Part shown: in pieces, positions 1 through 8,015 of the stretch
How the letters are laid out: every line of letters begins with the position of its first letter
Position numbering within the stretch: position 1 is the stretch's first letter
NCBI RefSeq assembly: GCF_003385185.1
Contig: NZ_PQHZ01000007.1
Span: 150,304-214,303 of the forward strand
Reading direction: 5' to 3'
DNA length: 64,000 nucleotides
Source of the DNA: Amycolatopsis palatopharyngis
GTDB lineage: Bacteria; Actinomycetota; Actinomycetes; Mycobacteriales; Pseudonocardiaceae
Position numbers and translations under genes: made by a program
Notes under the pieces: model-generated
Database searches by the model: none
What the model was told of the DNA's origin: nothing
What the model saw: only the letters and a program-made list of their open reading frames with translations

Positions 1-473
1 TCCACCCCGTCGACCGCGACGTCATCCGGAATGTCGTCCGGTGTGTCCGCGAAGGGCGTCGCGGCGGCCCGTTGCAGATCGATCCGGTGCACGGTGGTCT
101 CGTGTGCCATCCGCCTGCGCCAGAAGCCGTAGGTGGGGTCGGCAGGCCACCAGGACGCGGCCCGCTCGGCCGGGTCGTGCCGCTCCAGCTCGGCTCGCAG
201 TGCCGCCAGCCCCTCCCGCAGGTACTCCTCCGCCGGCTGGCCTTCACCCGGCTCCCGCTGCCATCGCCGCGGACGCGCTCCCTCGGCGAGCCAGGCCAGC
301 GTGGCCCGGTAAACGCTGCCCACGTGTCTGGTGAGTTCCCCCGTCGTCCAGCCGGGGCAGGCGGGCACGGCGGTGCCGTCCGGAGTCCGGTGGGCGAGAT
401 CGGCAAGCAGTTCGCCCTCGATACCGAGCACCTCGAGCAGCCTGCCGTGCTCGATCACTGACTGACCTGACAT
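1..473 (-). CDS. Maleylpyruvate isomerase / DinB-like (TIGR03083-type) protein, partial
   Basis: This gene reads leftward off the window edge, so only the first 157 or so residues are visible. It starts with ATG at 473 and begins MSGQSVIEHGRLLEVL. The visible part looks like the DinB-fold four-helix metalloenzyme family that includes mycothiol-dependent maleylpyruvate isomerase: a PACPGWTTGELTRHVG segment carries the first histidine, and RMAHETTVHRIDLQ carries two more spaced as metal ligands. Family members usually have an N-terminal DinB-like domain and a shorter C-terminal domain; the latter is out of view. It begins 3 bp after the stop of the HEPN gene at 476-1021 and is probably co-transcribed with it, which would place it under the SOS box at 1157. 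The substrate is unknown. The family is fairly sure, the exact function is not. Confidence 0.8.
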   Translation of the reverse strand, partial: MSGQSVIEHGRLLEVLGIEGELLADLAHRTPDGTAVPACPGWTTGELTRHVGSVYRATLAWLAEGARPRRWQREPGEGQPAEEYLREGLAALRAELERHDPAERAASWWPADPTYGFWRRRMAHETTVHRIDLQRAAATPFADTPDDIPDDVAVDGV

Positions 474-475
474 GT

Positions 476-1021
476 CTAGCCCCGCGTTCGCCTTCGCCCT
501 GGTGCGGGGCACGGGGCGTTCCTGACCTGCTCGGCGGAACGCTCCGTTGGCTCCGGGTACACCGCGCGCCGTGCCAGTTCGAGGAACTGCCGTGTGCGCT
601 GCACCAGCTCGTCGGCCAGTTCCTCGGTGACCTTTCGCGTGTTGCCCGCCTGCGCGGCCGCCTGTGTCGCCGAGTTGGCGGCGAAGTAGGTGGCCCACTC
701 GCCGAGTTCGGGTGCCTCCGCCTCGAGCAGCACCCACACACTGGCCGGTCGGGCGCGGCCACGATGCGGGCGTCCCTTTGCCGAGAGCACCGCTGCCGCG
801 GCACGCAGGGCGGAAAGGTACGAGGAGATGAACCGGTGGACCGGATCGGTCTCGCCGACGGCTTCGGCAAGACCACGCTGCGCCTGGGTCAGCAGGGACA
901 CCGCCGCCGGTGAGACAGGCGGCTGCCAGCGCATCGGAAGCGCCGGCTGCACAGCGCGGCCGGGGTGACCGGCACGGCCGGAACGACCGAGTTGCTCACG
1001 GGCCGTGATCGCGACGGACAT
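476..1021 (-). CDS. SAV_6107-family HEPN domain protein
   Basis: The predicted protein has 181 residues. I place the start at 1021 because AGGAGG lies just before that ATG; an upstream in-frame start at 1150 would overrun the SOS box/promoter area less plausibly. The core (GRARPASVWVLLEAEAPELG, then GEWATYFAANSATQAAAQAG) matches what I recall of the actinobacterial SAV_6107 HEPN family, small all-helical proteins of uncertain role. HEPN domains elsewhere act as RNases or nucleotide-binding helical modules; I do not see a clear R-x4-6-H catalytic motif, so activity is not claimed. The C-terminal tail is rich in Arg/Pro and probably disordered. A perfect LexA-type palindrome lies about 136 bp upstream, suggesting damage-inducible expression together with the DinB-like gene downstream. 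Confidence 0.75.
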   Translation of the reverse strand: MSVAITAREQLGRSGRAGHPGRAVQPALPMRWQPPVSPAAVSLLTQAQRGLAEAVGETDPVHRFISSYLSALRAAAAVLSAKGRPHRGRARPASVWVLLEAEAPELGEWATYFAANSATQAAAQAGNTRKVTEELADELVQRTRQFLELARRAVYPEPTERSAEQVRNAPCPAPGRRRTRG

Positions 1022-1156
1022 GGCGGCCTCCTCCTGTTCGGCCTGCGCACCCTTGGCGGAATGCGCGGCGAGCACCGGGACGGTGAAGGGGCCCGGGGCA
1101 GAGACGCTTCCCCCGCCCCTGCCCCGGGCGCCCGACCAGTGAGCACTCACCGTACG

Positions 1157-1172
1157 TCGAACGTATGTTCGA
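1157..1172. promoter_or_regulatory. LexA (SOS) box, perfect actinobacterial consensus
   Basis: The 16-mer TCGAACGTATGTTCGA matches all twelve defined positions of the actinobacterial SOS box TCGAAC-N4-GTTCGA. It overlaps a second perfect palindrome, TATGTTCGAACATA (1164-1177), which contains a TATGTT -10-like hexamer readable on both strands. It lies between the leftward HEPN gene (start 1021) and the rightward YbaK-type gene (start 1268). I infer LexA repression of the HEPN/DinB-like operon; control of the rightward gene is also possible. Confidence 0.75.
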
Positions 1173-1267
1173 ACATAGCCAGACTAACCCGGGATCGCCC
1201 CGGACTCAACCCCGCGTCCATGCGATGCACATCGCACCCGCAGCGGTGTCCGTGGTCTCATAACCTC

Positions 1268-1807
1268 ATGAGCACGCTCGACCATCCCGCCGTCGCGAAG
1301 GTCGCCGCCGCACTGGCCGAGGCCGGACAGCACGAGGCGGCAGAGGGAATCCAGATCCTGCCTGCCGAAGTACGCACGGCGGTGCAGGCCGCCGAGGCAC
1401 TGGGCGTCGAACCGGGCGCTATCGCCAACAGCCTCGTGTTCCGGGCCGAGGGAGCCGCCGGTGAGTTCCCGCTGCTGGCGCTGACCTCGGGCGCCCACCG
1501 CGCGGACACCGGCGCACTGGCCCTGCTGGCCGGCGCCGACACGGTCGGCAAGGCCGACCCGGCGTTCGTCAAGGCCCACTCCGGTCAGGTGATCGGCGGA
1601 GTCGCCCCCGTGGGACATCCGCACCCCATGAAGACCCTCGTCGACAACGCACTGGAGCAGTACGACGTGGTCTGGGCCGCCGCGGGGCACGCCAAGTCCA
1701 TCTTCCCGACCACCTACCGGGCGCTGCTGGAACTCACCAACGGCACGCCCGCGGACGTGGCGGGCGCCGCAGGTCTCGCGGCTGGCACGGACGGTGCGCG
1801 GCGGTGA
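1268..1807 (+). CDS. YbaK/EbsC-family aminoacyl-tRNA deacylase
   Basis: This 179-residue protein belongs to the YbaK/ProX/EbsC superfamily, trans-editing enzymes that hydrolyse mischarged aminoacyl-tRNA (Cys-tRNAPro in the YbaK type). The family pattern is visible: an early NSLVFRAEG strand, a middle segment TVGKADPAFVKAHSGQVIGG carrying the conserved lysine and glycine of the substrate pocket, and APVGHPHPMKTLVD near residue 120. The length is typical (about 160-180). I chose ATG 1268 because homology begins just after it (MSTLDHPAVAKVAAAL). The stop codon overlaps the GTG of the next gene by four bases, so the two are translationally coupled. Which amino acid it edits cannot be read from the sequence. 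Confidence 0.85.
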   Translation: MSTLDHPAVAKVAAALAEAGQHEAAEGIQILPAEVRTAVQAAEALGVEPGAIANSLVFRAEGAAGEFPLLALTSGAHRADTGALALLAGADTVGKADPAFVKAHSGQVIGGVAPVGHPHPMKTLVDNALEQYDVVWAAAGHAKSIFPTTYRALLELTNGTPADVAGAAGLAAGTDGARR

Positions 1808-2391
1808 CCGCGATGCCGTCCGAGCGCACTCGGCTGGTCGAACTCTCGGCCGAGGACTTCCGGGTACGCCTGCGCGAGGCGCTGGGGCTCTACGTCGCGG
1901 CGATGAACTATCCGCAGGGCACAGCCGAGCAGCGGGCGCCGATGTGGCTGACCCACGTGCTGCGCGAGGGCTGGCGCTGTGTCGCGGCGCTGGACGGCGA
2001 GGGCAGGATGACCGGTCTCGCCTACGGCTACCGGGGCAGTCCCGGCCAGTGGTGGCACGAGCAGGTGCGGCGTGGCCTCGCGGAGGCAGGCAGCGCGGCC
2101 TCAGCGGGCAACACGGGCACGGCGGACCCCGACTGGCTGGATGACTACTACGAGCTCACCGAGATCCACGTGCATCCGGAGAACCAGGCGCGAGGCATCG
2201 GCGAGGACCTCCTGCGCATGCTGATGGAGGACGTGCCACACCGGCACGTGCTGCTGTCCACCCCGGAGGGCCCGACCAGAGCCTGGAAGCTGTACCGCAG
2301 GCTCGGGTTCGTCGACGTCCTGCGCAACTACCACTTCGTCGGGGACCCCCGCCCGTTCGCGATTCTCGGCCGCACTCTCCCACTCGACTGA
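1804..2391 (+). CDS. GNAT-family N-acetyltransferase
   Basis: The 195-residue protein has the GCN5-related acetyltransferase fold. The acetyl-CoA binding motif A is visible as IHVHPENQARGIGEDLLRML around residues 120-140, with the Q-x-x-G-I-G loop; a following WKLYRRLGFVDVLRNYHF segment is the usual motif B. It starts with GTG within the stop of the upstream YbaK-type gene (GTGA overlap). The N-terminal 100 residues contain a tryptophan-rich insert that probably shapes acceptor binding. Acceptor substrate is unknown. Pairing with a tRNA-editing deacylase is suggestive of a shared translation-related role, but this is only inference from coupling. Confidence 0.85.
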   Translation: MTAMPSERTRLVELSAEDFRVRLREALGLYVAAMNYPQGTAEQRAPMWLTHVLREGWRCVAALDGEGRMTGLAYGYRGSPGQWWHEQVRRGLAEAGSAASAGNTGTADPDWLDDYYELTEIHVHPENQARGIGEDLLRMLMEDVPHRHVLLSTPEGPTRAWKLYRRLGFVDVLRNYHFVGDPRPFAILGRTLPLD

Positions 2392-2424
2392 TCGGCCCTG
2401 CGACGCCTGGGCGCAGGGCGTGAT

Positions 2425-2477
2425 GTCCCCAATGTGGCATTGGGGACGTTCAAGTTCCCCAACGCCACATTGGGGAC
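2425..2477. repeat. Inverted repeat of the CCCCAATGTGGC type
   Basis: Two 21-23 bp arms (2425-2447 and 2455-2477) are near-perfect reverse complements around a short loop; each arm is itself partly palindromic (CCCCAATGTGGCATTGGGG). It lies 34 bp after the GNAT stop codon, so it could work as a terminator. Its form, an intergenic double palindrome, looks like a dispersed repeat family. Confidence 0.75.
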
Positions 2478-2570
2478 ATACCGGCACCAACCGTGAACCG
2501 TCTGCCGCGCAGCGGAGTGATCCGTGCGGGATCCGGAACGCGAACGGGCGTGTCCTTCGTTGGTCGCTGC

Positions 2571-3236
2571 ATGACAGGCACAGAGACCACTCGCGTTGAC
2601 CCGGCCACCTACGACAGGGTGGCGGTGCGGATCGAACGCCGCTCACTGCTGGTGGTCGGTGGCCTCCCCGGCGCGGGCAAGAGCACCTTGCTGCGCGGGC
2701 TGGAGGCGGATGTGCCGGTCACCGTCCTCGACGCCGACCAGGTACGGGCCCGGCTGCGCCGGCTGTTGCCCGCCGGGACGCCGTACTCCTGGTACCGCCC
2801 GTTCGTGCACCTGCTGCAACTGGCCCGGCTGGTGGCCGGGGCCTTCGGCGCCGCGGGGCCGCTCGTCGTCCACGATCCGGCCACCGGCCCACTGGCCAGG
2901 ACGGCCTTTCGCGCGCTCGGCGCACTCACCGGCCGCACCCGCCACCTGCTCTGGCTCGACTGCACCCCGGAAGCCGCACTGGCCGGACAGCGCGCCAGGG
3001 GCCGGGTGCTGCTGGGGTGGTCGTTCACCCGTCATGCCCGCAACGCACCGCGGCTGCGGGGGCGGTTACTGGCGGGCGACACACCCTCTGGCTGGCACAG
3101 CGGCTCGATCATCGACAGGGCGGCGGCCCGCCGGGGTCTCCGGCTCCAGGTCCGCGAAGGCGTATCCGGAACCGGAGACCCGGCCCGCTCAGTGCCGCGG
3201 CCGCCAGTAACTCACCGCAAGGGCGAGAACCAGTAG
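2571..3236 (+). CDS. P-loop (zeta-toxin/AAA-like) kinase
   Basis: The product (221 residues from ATG 2571, 247 if the upstream ATG at 2493 is used) contains a clear Walker [18 protein letters not shown], followed by VTVLDADQVRARLRRLLP, a DxD-type second acidic motif, and a late HLLWLDCTPEAALAGQRARGR segment typical of small-molecule or nucleotide kinases of the ATP-binding AAA_33 type. Such proteins phosphorylate diverse small substrates (for example antibiotics or UDP-sugars in zeta toxins). No antitoxin-like partner is next to it, so a toxin role is not supported. Its 3' end overlaps the convergent EamA gene by 48 bp. Substrate unknown. Confidence 0.7.
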   Translation: MTGTETTRVDPATYDRVAVRIERRSLLVVGGLPGAGKSTLLRGLEADVPVTVLDADQVRARLRRLLPAGTPYSWYRPFVHLLQLARLVAGAFGAAGPLVVHDPATGPLARTAFRALGALTGRTRHLLWLDCTPEAALAGQRARGRVLLGWSFTRHARNAPRLRGRLLAGDTPSGWHSGSIIDRAAARRGLRLQVREGVSGTGDPARSVPRPPVTHRKGENQ

Positions 3237-4097
3237 CCCGGCACCGCACCACCCGGTCACACCGAGCCGCTCGTCGAGCAGCACCGCCGCCAGCAGGGCG
3301 GCGGTCAGCGGCTCGAGCAGGGCGGCCAGTGCCGCGAGTACCGGGTGGGCGCCGCGCAGCCCCCCGAAATACGCCGCATAGGCCAGTGCCGTCGGTACCG
3401 CACCGAGATAGAGCGCCAGTGCCACCACTTCGGGATCGACGGGCAACCACATCCCGAGCCACAGGGCGAACGGCAGCAACAGCAGGCCACCGGCGAGGCA
3501 GCCGAAAGCGGTGGTGCGCAGCGGATCCAGCCCGGCCACCGCATGCCGGGTGAACAATGTCAGCGCGGCGAACCCGCCACCTGCCAGCAATGCGAACACC
3601 AGCCCGGCCAGCAGCTGCGCCTGGTCGCCCGCCGCACCGGGCGACCAGGTGAGCAGCACCAGGCCGAGCAGTGCGGCGAGCAGGGAAGCGATGGCCGAGT
3701 TGGCCGGCCTGCGCCGCTCGGTCAACGCCGTGGAGACCGCGACGAACACCGGCACACTGCCGATGGTGACCATGGTCGCGACGCTCACGGAGGTCAGGAC
3801 CATGGCGATGAAGTAGCTCGCCTGGAACACGGCGAGCAGTGAGCCGGCAAGCAGGATCCGGCGCAGGACCTCCGGGGTACGGACCAGCCCGCGCAGCCCA
3901 CCGGTGGCGGCCAGCAACAGCACGGTGAGGAAACCGCCGAGCAGCAGGCGGTAGGTGGCGATCGACAGCGGATGCAGGCCGCCACGGGCGGCCAGCAGGG
4001 AACCCGCGAGACCACCTGTGCCCCAGAGCACCCCGGCGGCCAGCAGCATCGCGGCGGATTTCGCCTCGGGACGTGCGGATACAACGACAGCAGACAT
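3189..4097 (-). CDS. EamA/DMT-family transporter
   Basis: The 302-residue protein is almost entirely hydrophobic and folds as ten transmembrane helices in two EamA repeats. The first repeat has the hallmark GVLWGTGGLAGSLLA; the second shows TALAYAAYFGGLRG followed by LAALLEPLTAALLAAVLL, the conserved E-P-L signature of the drug/metabolite exporter superfamily. Members export amino acids, vitamins or drugs; the substrate here is not evident. It runs convergent to the P-loop kinase and shares 48 bp with its 3' end. Upstream lies a 257-bp gap containing a terminator for the DUF885 gene. Confidence 0.88.
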   Translation of the reverse strand: MSAVVVSARPEAKSAAMLLAAGVLWGTGGLAGSLLAARGGLHPLSIATYRLLLGGFLTVLLLAATGGLRGLVRTPEVLRRILLAGSLLAVFQASYFIAMVLTSVSVATMVTIGSVPVFVAVSTALTERRRPANSAIASLLAALLGLVLLTWSPGAAGDQAQLLAGLVFALLAGGGFAALTLFTRHAVAGLDPLRTTAFGCLAGGLLLLPFALWLGMWLPVDPEVVALALYLGAVPTALAYAAYFGGLRGAHPVLAALAALLEPLTAALLAAVLLDERLGVTGWCGAGLLVLALAVSYWRPRH

Positions 4098-4288
4098 GAA
4101 TGAACGCTCCAGCGTCGAAGGAGGAAAGGACTACGACGACGCGGGGCGTCCGCGGGTGAAGGATCACCGAAACGCCGTGCGGCATGGACGCCGCACGGCG
4201 GACTCACACAGCTACGCCCCGCTCAGGAGCGTGGCGGTGGGGTGGAAAGAAAAACTCGGCGCATGTTCCGCACTCTACCCAGGTCACG

Positions 4289-4331
4289 GTCCGTGCCCGC
4301 CGTCGGCGAACCACCTCGGGCGGGCACGGAC
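4289..4331 (-). terminator. Intrinsic-type hairpin after the DUF885 gene
   Basis: A perfect 13-bp stem, GTCCGTGCCCGCC (4289-4301) and GGCGGGCACGGAC (4319-4331), lies 24 bp beyond the stop of the leftward DUF885 gene. No strong U tract follows, as is common in high-GC actinobacteria. Confidence 0.75.
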
Positions 4332-4354
4332 TTCTCGTTCGGCTGGCTCCTACC

Positions 4355-6037
4355 TCATTCCAGCTCGGCTAGCTGCTCTCGCAACGTGTCCAGCCCCATC
4401 CCGCCGAGCCGGAGCGCCCTGGTGTGGAAGTCCTTGAGGTCGAAGGAATCCCCGGCCCTGTGCTCCGCCTCGTCACGCGCCGCGAGCCAGATCCGCTCAC
4501 CTAGCTTGTACGCGGGCGCCTGGCCAGGCCAGCCGAGGTAGCGATCGATCTCGTCGCGCACATGGTCCGCGTCGGTGATCGTCCTGGTCAGCATGAACTC
4601 GAGACCGAGCTCAGGGGTCCACCGCTCGCCCTCGTGGAACCCGGTGCCCTCCGGGATCTCCAGTTCCAGGTGCATGCCGATGTCCACGACGACCCGTGCC
4701 GCGCGGAACAGGTGCGCGTCGAGCATGCCCAGCAGGTTGCCGTCGTCACCGAGGTAGCCCAGATCCTGCATGAGCCGCTCGGCGTAGAGCGCCCAGCCCT
4801 CGGCGTGCCCCGAGGTGAAAGCCATCAGCCGCTGGAACTTGTTCAGCGTCGCCGCCTGGTGCACGGAGGTCGCGATCTGCAGGTGATGACCTGGCACACC
4901 CTCGTGATAGACCGTGCTGACCTCCCGCCAGGTGGAGAACTCCTCCTTCTCCGCCGGAACCGACCACCACATGCAACCGGGACGGGAGAAGTCCTCGTTC
5001 GGCCCGCTGTAGTAGGCGCCGACGCCACCGCCGGGGGGCGCGATCTTGCATTCCAGCGCCATCAACTCGTCGGGAATGTCGAAGTGGGTTCCCCGCAACG
5101 ACTTCAGCGCGTCGTCGGAGAGGTTCTGCATCCACTGCTCGAGTCCACGCTTGCCGTGGACGCTGTACCGGTCGTCGGCGTCGAGGGCTGCGGCTGCCTC
5201 GGCGAGGGTCGCTCCCGGTTTGATCCGCTCGGCGACCTCCTTGGCCTCGCGCTCGACCCTGGCGAACTCGGCCCAGCCCCACTCGTAGGCCTCCCGGAGA
5301 TCGAGAGCGGCACCGGTGAAGTAGCGCGACCACAACCGGTAGACGTCCTCACCGACGGCGTCCTTGGTCGGAGCGAGCGGCGCGAGCTCGGCCCGGAGGA
5401 ACCCTGCGAGCTCGGCATAGGCCTCCTGTGCGGCACCGGCTCCCGCGCGCAACTCGGCGCGCAGCGAGTCCGGCACGTCCGACGCACCCGAGACGAGATT
5501 GTCGAAGTAGCCGGTCGCACCATGCAGGCCAGCCCAGGTCTCGGCCTGCTCGGCGACCTTGCTCACCTGCCGCAGCGCGGGTGCGGTTCCGGCCTCCGCG
5601 GCTGCGAGCAGGGAAGCGCGTACCCCGTCCAGCGCCTCAGGCACCTTGCCCAGCCGTGCGGCGACGTTGCCCCACTGCTCGGCGGTGTCCAGGGGCATCA
5701 GGTCGAAGATCATCCGGATCTCCTGCACCGGGCTGGCGATCACGTTGAGCGAGCCGATTTCCAGCCCGGCCTCGTGGATCTCCACCTGGAGTCCGACCCG
5801 CTCGGTGAACACCGCCTTCGCGGCGCGTTCACCCGCGTCCCGCGGCTCGACCCCCTCGATCGCCCGCAGCGCGCGCTTGGCCAGCGCGGCGCGTGCGGCG
5901 TAGCCCTCCGGCGAGTAGTCGGTGAGCTGGTCGTCGTAGCCCGCGACGCCGATCGACGTCGCCGCGACGGGGTCTGCCGCCGCGTAGTCGTCGACGAACC
6001 GGTCGCAAATGTCGTGTACGCCCTCGGTAGAAGCCAT
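4355..6037 (-). CDS. DUF885-family metallopeptidase-like protein
   Basis: The 560-residue protein belongs to the DUF885 family, soluble all-helical proteins related to M32-like metallocarboxypeptidases. The key motif STVYHEGVPGHHLQIA (about residue 375-390) supplies the H-E and H-H residues expected to bind zinc, and a later GHAEGWALYAERLM provides the downstream glutamate. Length is normal for the family. It has no signal peptide, so it is cytosolic. A 43-bp terminator follows it. It is immediately downstream of metF (42 bp gap) on the same strand, with no evident functional link. Peptidase activity is inferred from the family; the substrate is unknown. Confidence 0.85.
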   Translation of the reverse strand: MASTEGVHDICDRFVDDYAAADPVAATSIGVAGYDDQLTDYSPEGYAARAALAKRALRAIEGVEPRDAGERAAKAVFTERVGLQVEIHEAGLEIGSLNVIASPVQEIRMIFDLMPLDTAEQWGNVAARLGKVPEALDGVRASLLAAAEAGTAPALRQVSKVAEQAETWAGLHGATGYFDNLVSGASDVPDSLRAELRAGAGAAQEAYAELAGFLRAELAPLAPTKDAVGEDVYRLWSRYFTGAALDLREAYEWGWAEFARVEREAKEVAERIKPGATLAEAAAALDADDRYSVHGKRGLEQWMQNLSDDALKSLRGTHFDIPDELMALECKIAPPGGGVGAYYSGPNEDFSRPGCMWWSVPAEKEEFSTWREVSTVYHEGVPGHHLQIATSVHQAATLNKFQRLMAFTSGHAEGWALYAERLMQDLGYLGDDGNLLGMLDAHLFRAARVVVDIGMHLELEIPEGTGFHEGERWTPELGLEFMLTRTITDADHVRDEIDRYLGWPGQAPAYKLGERIWLAARDEAEHRAGDSFDLKDFHTRALRLGGMGLDTLREQLAELE

Positions 6038-6078
6038 ATCGGCACGCTACCGCGCGCCCCCGCGCGAGCGCCCGCGAG

Positions 6079-6972
6079 TTACGCGCGAGCGGGCACCAGG
6101 CCCAGCCTGCTCACCAGTTCCCTGGTCGCCTTCGACCGGTTGAACGTGTAGAAGTGCAGATCCGGCACTCCCTCGGCGATCAGCCGCTCGCACAACTCGG
6201 TCACCGCGTCGAGTCCCTCCGCACGGAACGCCTTCGGATCGTCGGTGAGCGGCTCCAGCCGGTTCAGCAGGGCGGAGGGCGCGCTGGCCCCGGAAAGCTC
6301 GATTGTCTTGCGGAGCGTGCGGGGCGTGGTCAGCGGCATGATTCCGGGGATCAGCAATGCCTCACACCCGGCCGCGGCTACGCGGTCGCGCAGGCGCAGG
6401 AAATCCTCCGGCTCGAAGAAGAGCTGCGCGATCGCGAAGTCCGCGCCTGCGCGGAACTTGCGCACCAGGTGCAACGTGTCGGTGTCCAGGTCGGCCGAAC
6501 GCGGGTGTCCGTAGGGAAAGGCCGACACGCCGACGCAGAAGTCGCCGAGTGAGCGCACCAGCTCGACCAGTTCCTCGGCGTAGTTCAGCCCGTTCGGATG
6601 CGGTACCCATTCCCCGTACGGATCTCCTGGCGGATCGCCGCGCAGCGCGAGAATGTTGCGCACGCCGACCGCGGCGTACGAACCGATCACGTGGCGCAGT
6701 TCGGCCACGGAGTGGCCCACCGCGGTGAGGTGGGCCATCGGAACCAGTGTCGTCTCAGTGGCGACCCTGGCGATGCTGCGGACGGTGCCGTCCCTGCTGG
6801 ACCCGCCCGCGCCGTAGGTGATCGACATGTACGCCGGGTCGTACGGTTCCAGCTCCCGGATCGACCGCCAGAGGATCTCTTCGTCAGCGGCGTCCCGCGG
6901 TGGGAAGAACTCGACCGAGAACACGGTCGCGTCTCCCCGCAACCGATCCACCACCGTTGTCATATCGCTCAT
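6079..6972 (-). CDS. metF: Methylenetetrahydrofolate reductase
   Basis: MetF reduces 5,10-methylene-THF to 5-methyl-THF using FAD, supplying methyl groups for methionine synthesis. The 297-residue length fits the bacterial single-domain TIM barrel. FSVEFFPPRD near the N-terminus carries the catalytic glutamate; SITYGAGGSSR is the conserved flavin-site loop; and VRNILALRGDPPGDP carries the aspartate that tunes flavin. The C-terminus HFYTFNRSKATRELVSRLGL is the usual folate-side end. The position beside a prenyl synthase, with an Rv2175c homologue, pknL and aroG further right, resembles the M. tuberculosis Rv2172c-Rv2178c region, although this protein looks like canonical MetF. Confidence 0.93.
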   Translation of the reverse strand: MSDMTTVVDRLRGDATVFSVEFFPPRDAADEEILWRSIRELEPYDPAYMSITYGAGGSSRDGTVRSIARVATETTLVPMAHLTAVGHSVAELRHVIGSYAAVGVRNILALRGDPPGDPYGEWVPHPNGLNYAEELVELVRSLGDFCVGVSAFPYGHPRSADLDTDTLHLVRKFRAGADFAIAQLFFEPEDFLRLRDRVAAAGCEALLIPGIMPLTTPRTLRKTIELSGASAPSALLNRLEPLTDDPKAFRAEGLDAVTELCERLIAEGVPDLHFYTFNRSKATRELVSRLGLVPARA

Positions 6973-7033
6973 CGTAGTCGGCGGTCCGGTTACTGAGACA
7001 CCGCTCCCAGCAGCTGAGAGCAGGAGGGCGGCG

Positions 7034-7834
7034 TCACAATCCGGCCATCAGATCCGTCTCGGTGATCCCCGGTCCCTGCCCCTCCCGGATGAACCATTCG
7101 GTGCCGAAGGCTTCGGTGAACGCGTCGTCCGGCATCGCGAGGAAGAACGACTGCTCGCTGATCTGGCTGGCGTGTGCGCGCATGGCGGCGCGCTTTTGCT
7201 CGGTGAAAGCCCGGACATCCACCGACGCGGTGAGCTCCGCCTCCGGCTTGCCGAACTCCTGGCCCTCGGCCTCGTCGAAGTCGGGCAGTTCGATTCCGGC
7301 CGCCGCGGCCGACTTCGCGAACTCGGCCATCCCGCGCAGCATCTTGTCGCGGTTCATGGTGCCCTGGTACACCCGGGGCGTTCCGGCGATCTCGGCGGCA
7401 CGCAAGCCCACGCGGTGCACCTGGATGTGGTCCGGATGCCCGTAACCGCCGTTGTCGTCGTAGCAGGTCAGCACATCCGCCTGCTCCTCGCGCAGGATGG
7501 CGGCGAGCTTCTGCGCCGCCTCCTCCACCGACGCCGTCCAGAACGAGCCCGGCGCCTCGTTGGTCGGCTCGCCCATCATCCCGGAGTCCACATAGCCCAG
7601 GAACTCCACGCGCTTGGCGCCCAGAATCTCCGCCGCGGCCTGGGTTTCGGCGACCCGCCGCTGCCACAACTGCTCCCCATCGGTGAGAAAGCCCTCGTCC
7701 ACCTCACCGTGCTCGCCACGGGTCGCGACGACGAGCACCACCCGATGCCCGTCCTCGAACGCCTTGCGCATGACACCGCCACAACCGATGCACTCGTCGT
7801 CGGGATGGGCGTGAAACGTGACCAGAGTTCCCAT
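7034..7834 (-). CDS. PIG-L family zinc deacetylase (MshB/Mca-like)
   Basis: The 266-residue enzyme has the LmbE/PIG-L zinc site: HAHPDDECIGCGG at the very N-terminus and YGHPDHIQVHRVG about residue 135. Relatives deacetylate GlcNAc-Ins in mycothiol synthesis (MshB) or cleave mycothiol S-conjugates (Mca). The sequence is not a clear match to either, so I leave the substrate open. I place the start at ATG 7834, because family homology begins MGTLVTFHAHPDDE and upstream codons would read through the palindromic repeats at 7886-7942. It is divergent from the prenyl synthase gene. FLAMPDDAFTEAFGTEWF at the C-terminus is typical of the broader group. Confidence 0.85.
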   Translation of the reverse strand: MGTLVTFHAHPDDECIGCGGVMRKAFEDGHRVVLVVATRGEHGEVDEGFLTDGEQLWQRRVAETQAAAEILGAKRVEFLGYVDSGMMGEPTNEAPGSFWTASVEEAAQKLAAILREEQADVLTCYDDNGGYGHPDHIQVHRVGLRAAEIAGTPRVYQGTMNRDKMLRGMAEFAKSAAAAGIELPDFDEAEGQEFGKPEAELTASVDVRAFTEQKRAAMRAHASQISEQSFFLAMPDDAFTEAFGTEWFIREGQGPGITETDLMAGL

Positions 7835-7885
7835 GCTCACGAACCTACGCGAATCCACCGACAGAATCCGCCGCGTGCCAGGTAT

Positions 7886-7942
7886 CGCACTTTCCCGGGA
7901 AAGTGCGAGCTCCAGTCCCGCACTTTCCCGGGAAAGCGCGGG
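7886..7942. repeat. Two copies of a CTTTCCCGGGAAAG palindrome
   Basis: CGCACTTTCCCGGGAAAGTG continues to a perfect palindrome at 7886-7907, and a slightly diverged copy ending in GCGCGGG lies at 7917-7942. Both lie in the divergent gap between the PIG-L and prenyl synthase genes. A third copy at 21322 sits between convergent genes, so the element behaves as a dispersed intergenic repeat rather than a gene-specific operator. Confidence 0.8.
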
Positions 7943-8015
7943 CTCTGGTGACGTTTCCGCCACATGCGCCCACCCCGAGATCGCGTCCCGCCAGCACAAC
8001 CGTGACGATAGGGAC

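Noticed and set aside
2571..3236. Zeta-type toxin of a toxin-antitoxin pair
   Set aside because: The P-loop fits, but no antitoxin gene lies next to it and the family contains many housekeeping kinases.
4562..6151. 529-codon plus-strand frame opposite the DUF885 gene
   Set aside because: The minus strand encodes a clear DUF885 protein with its zinc motif; the plus frame is a shadow.
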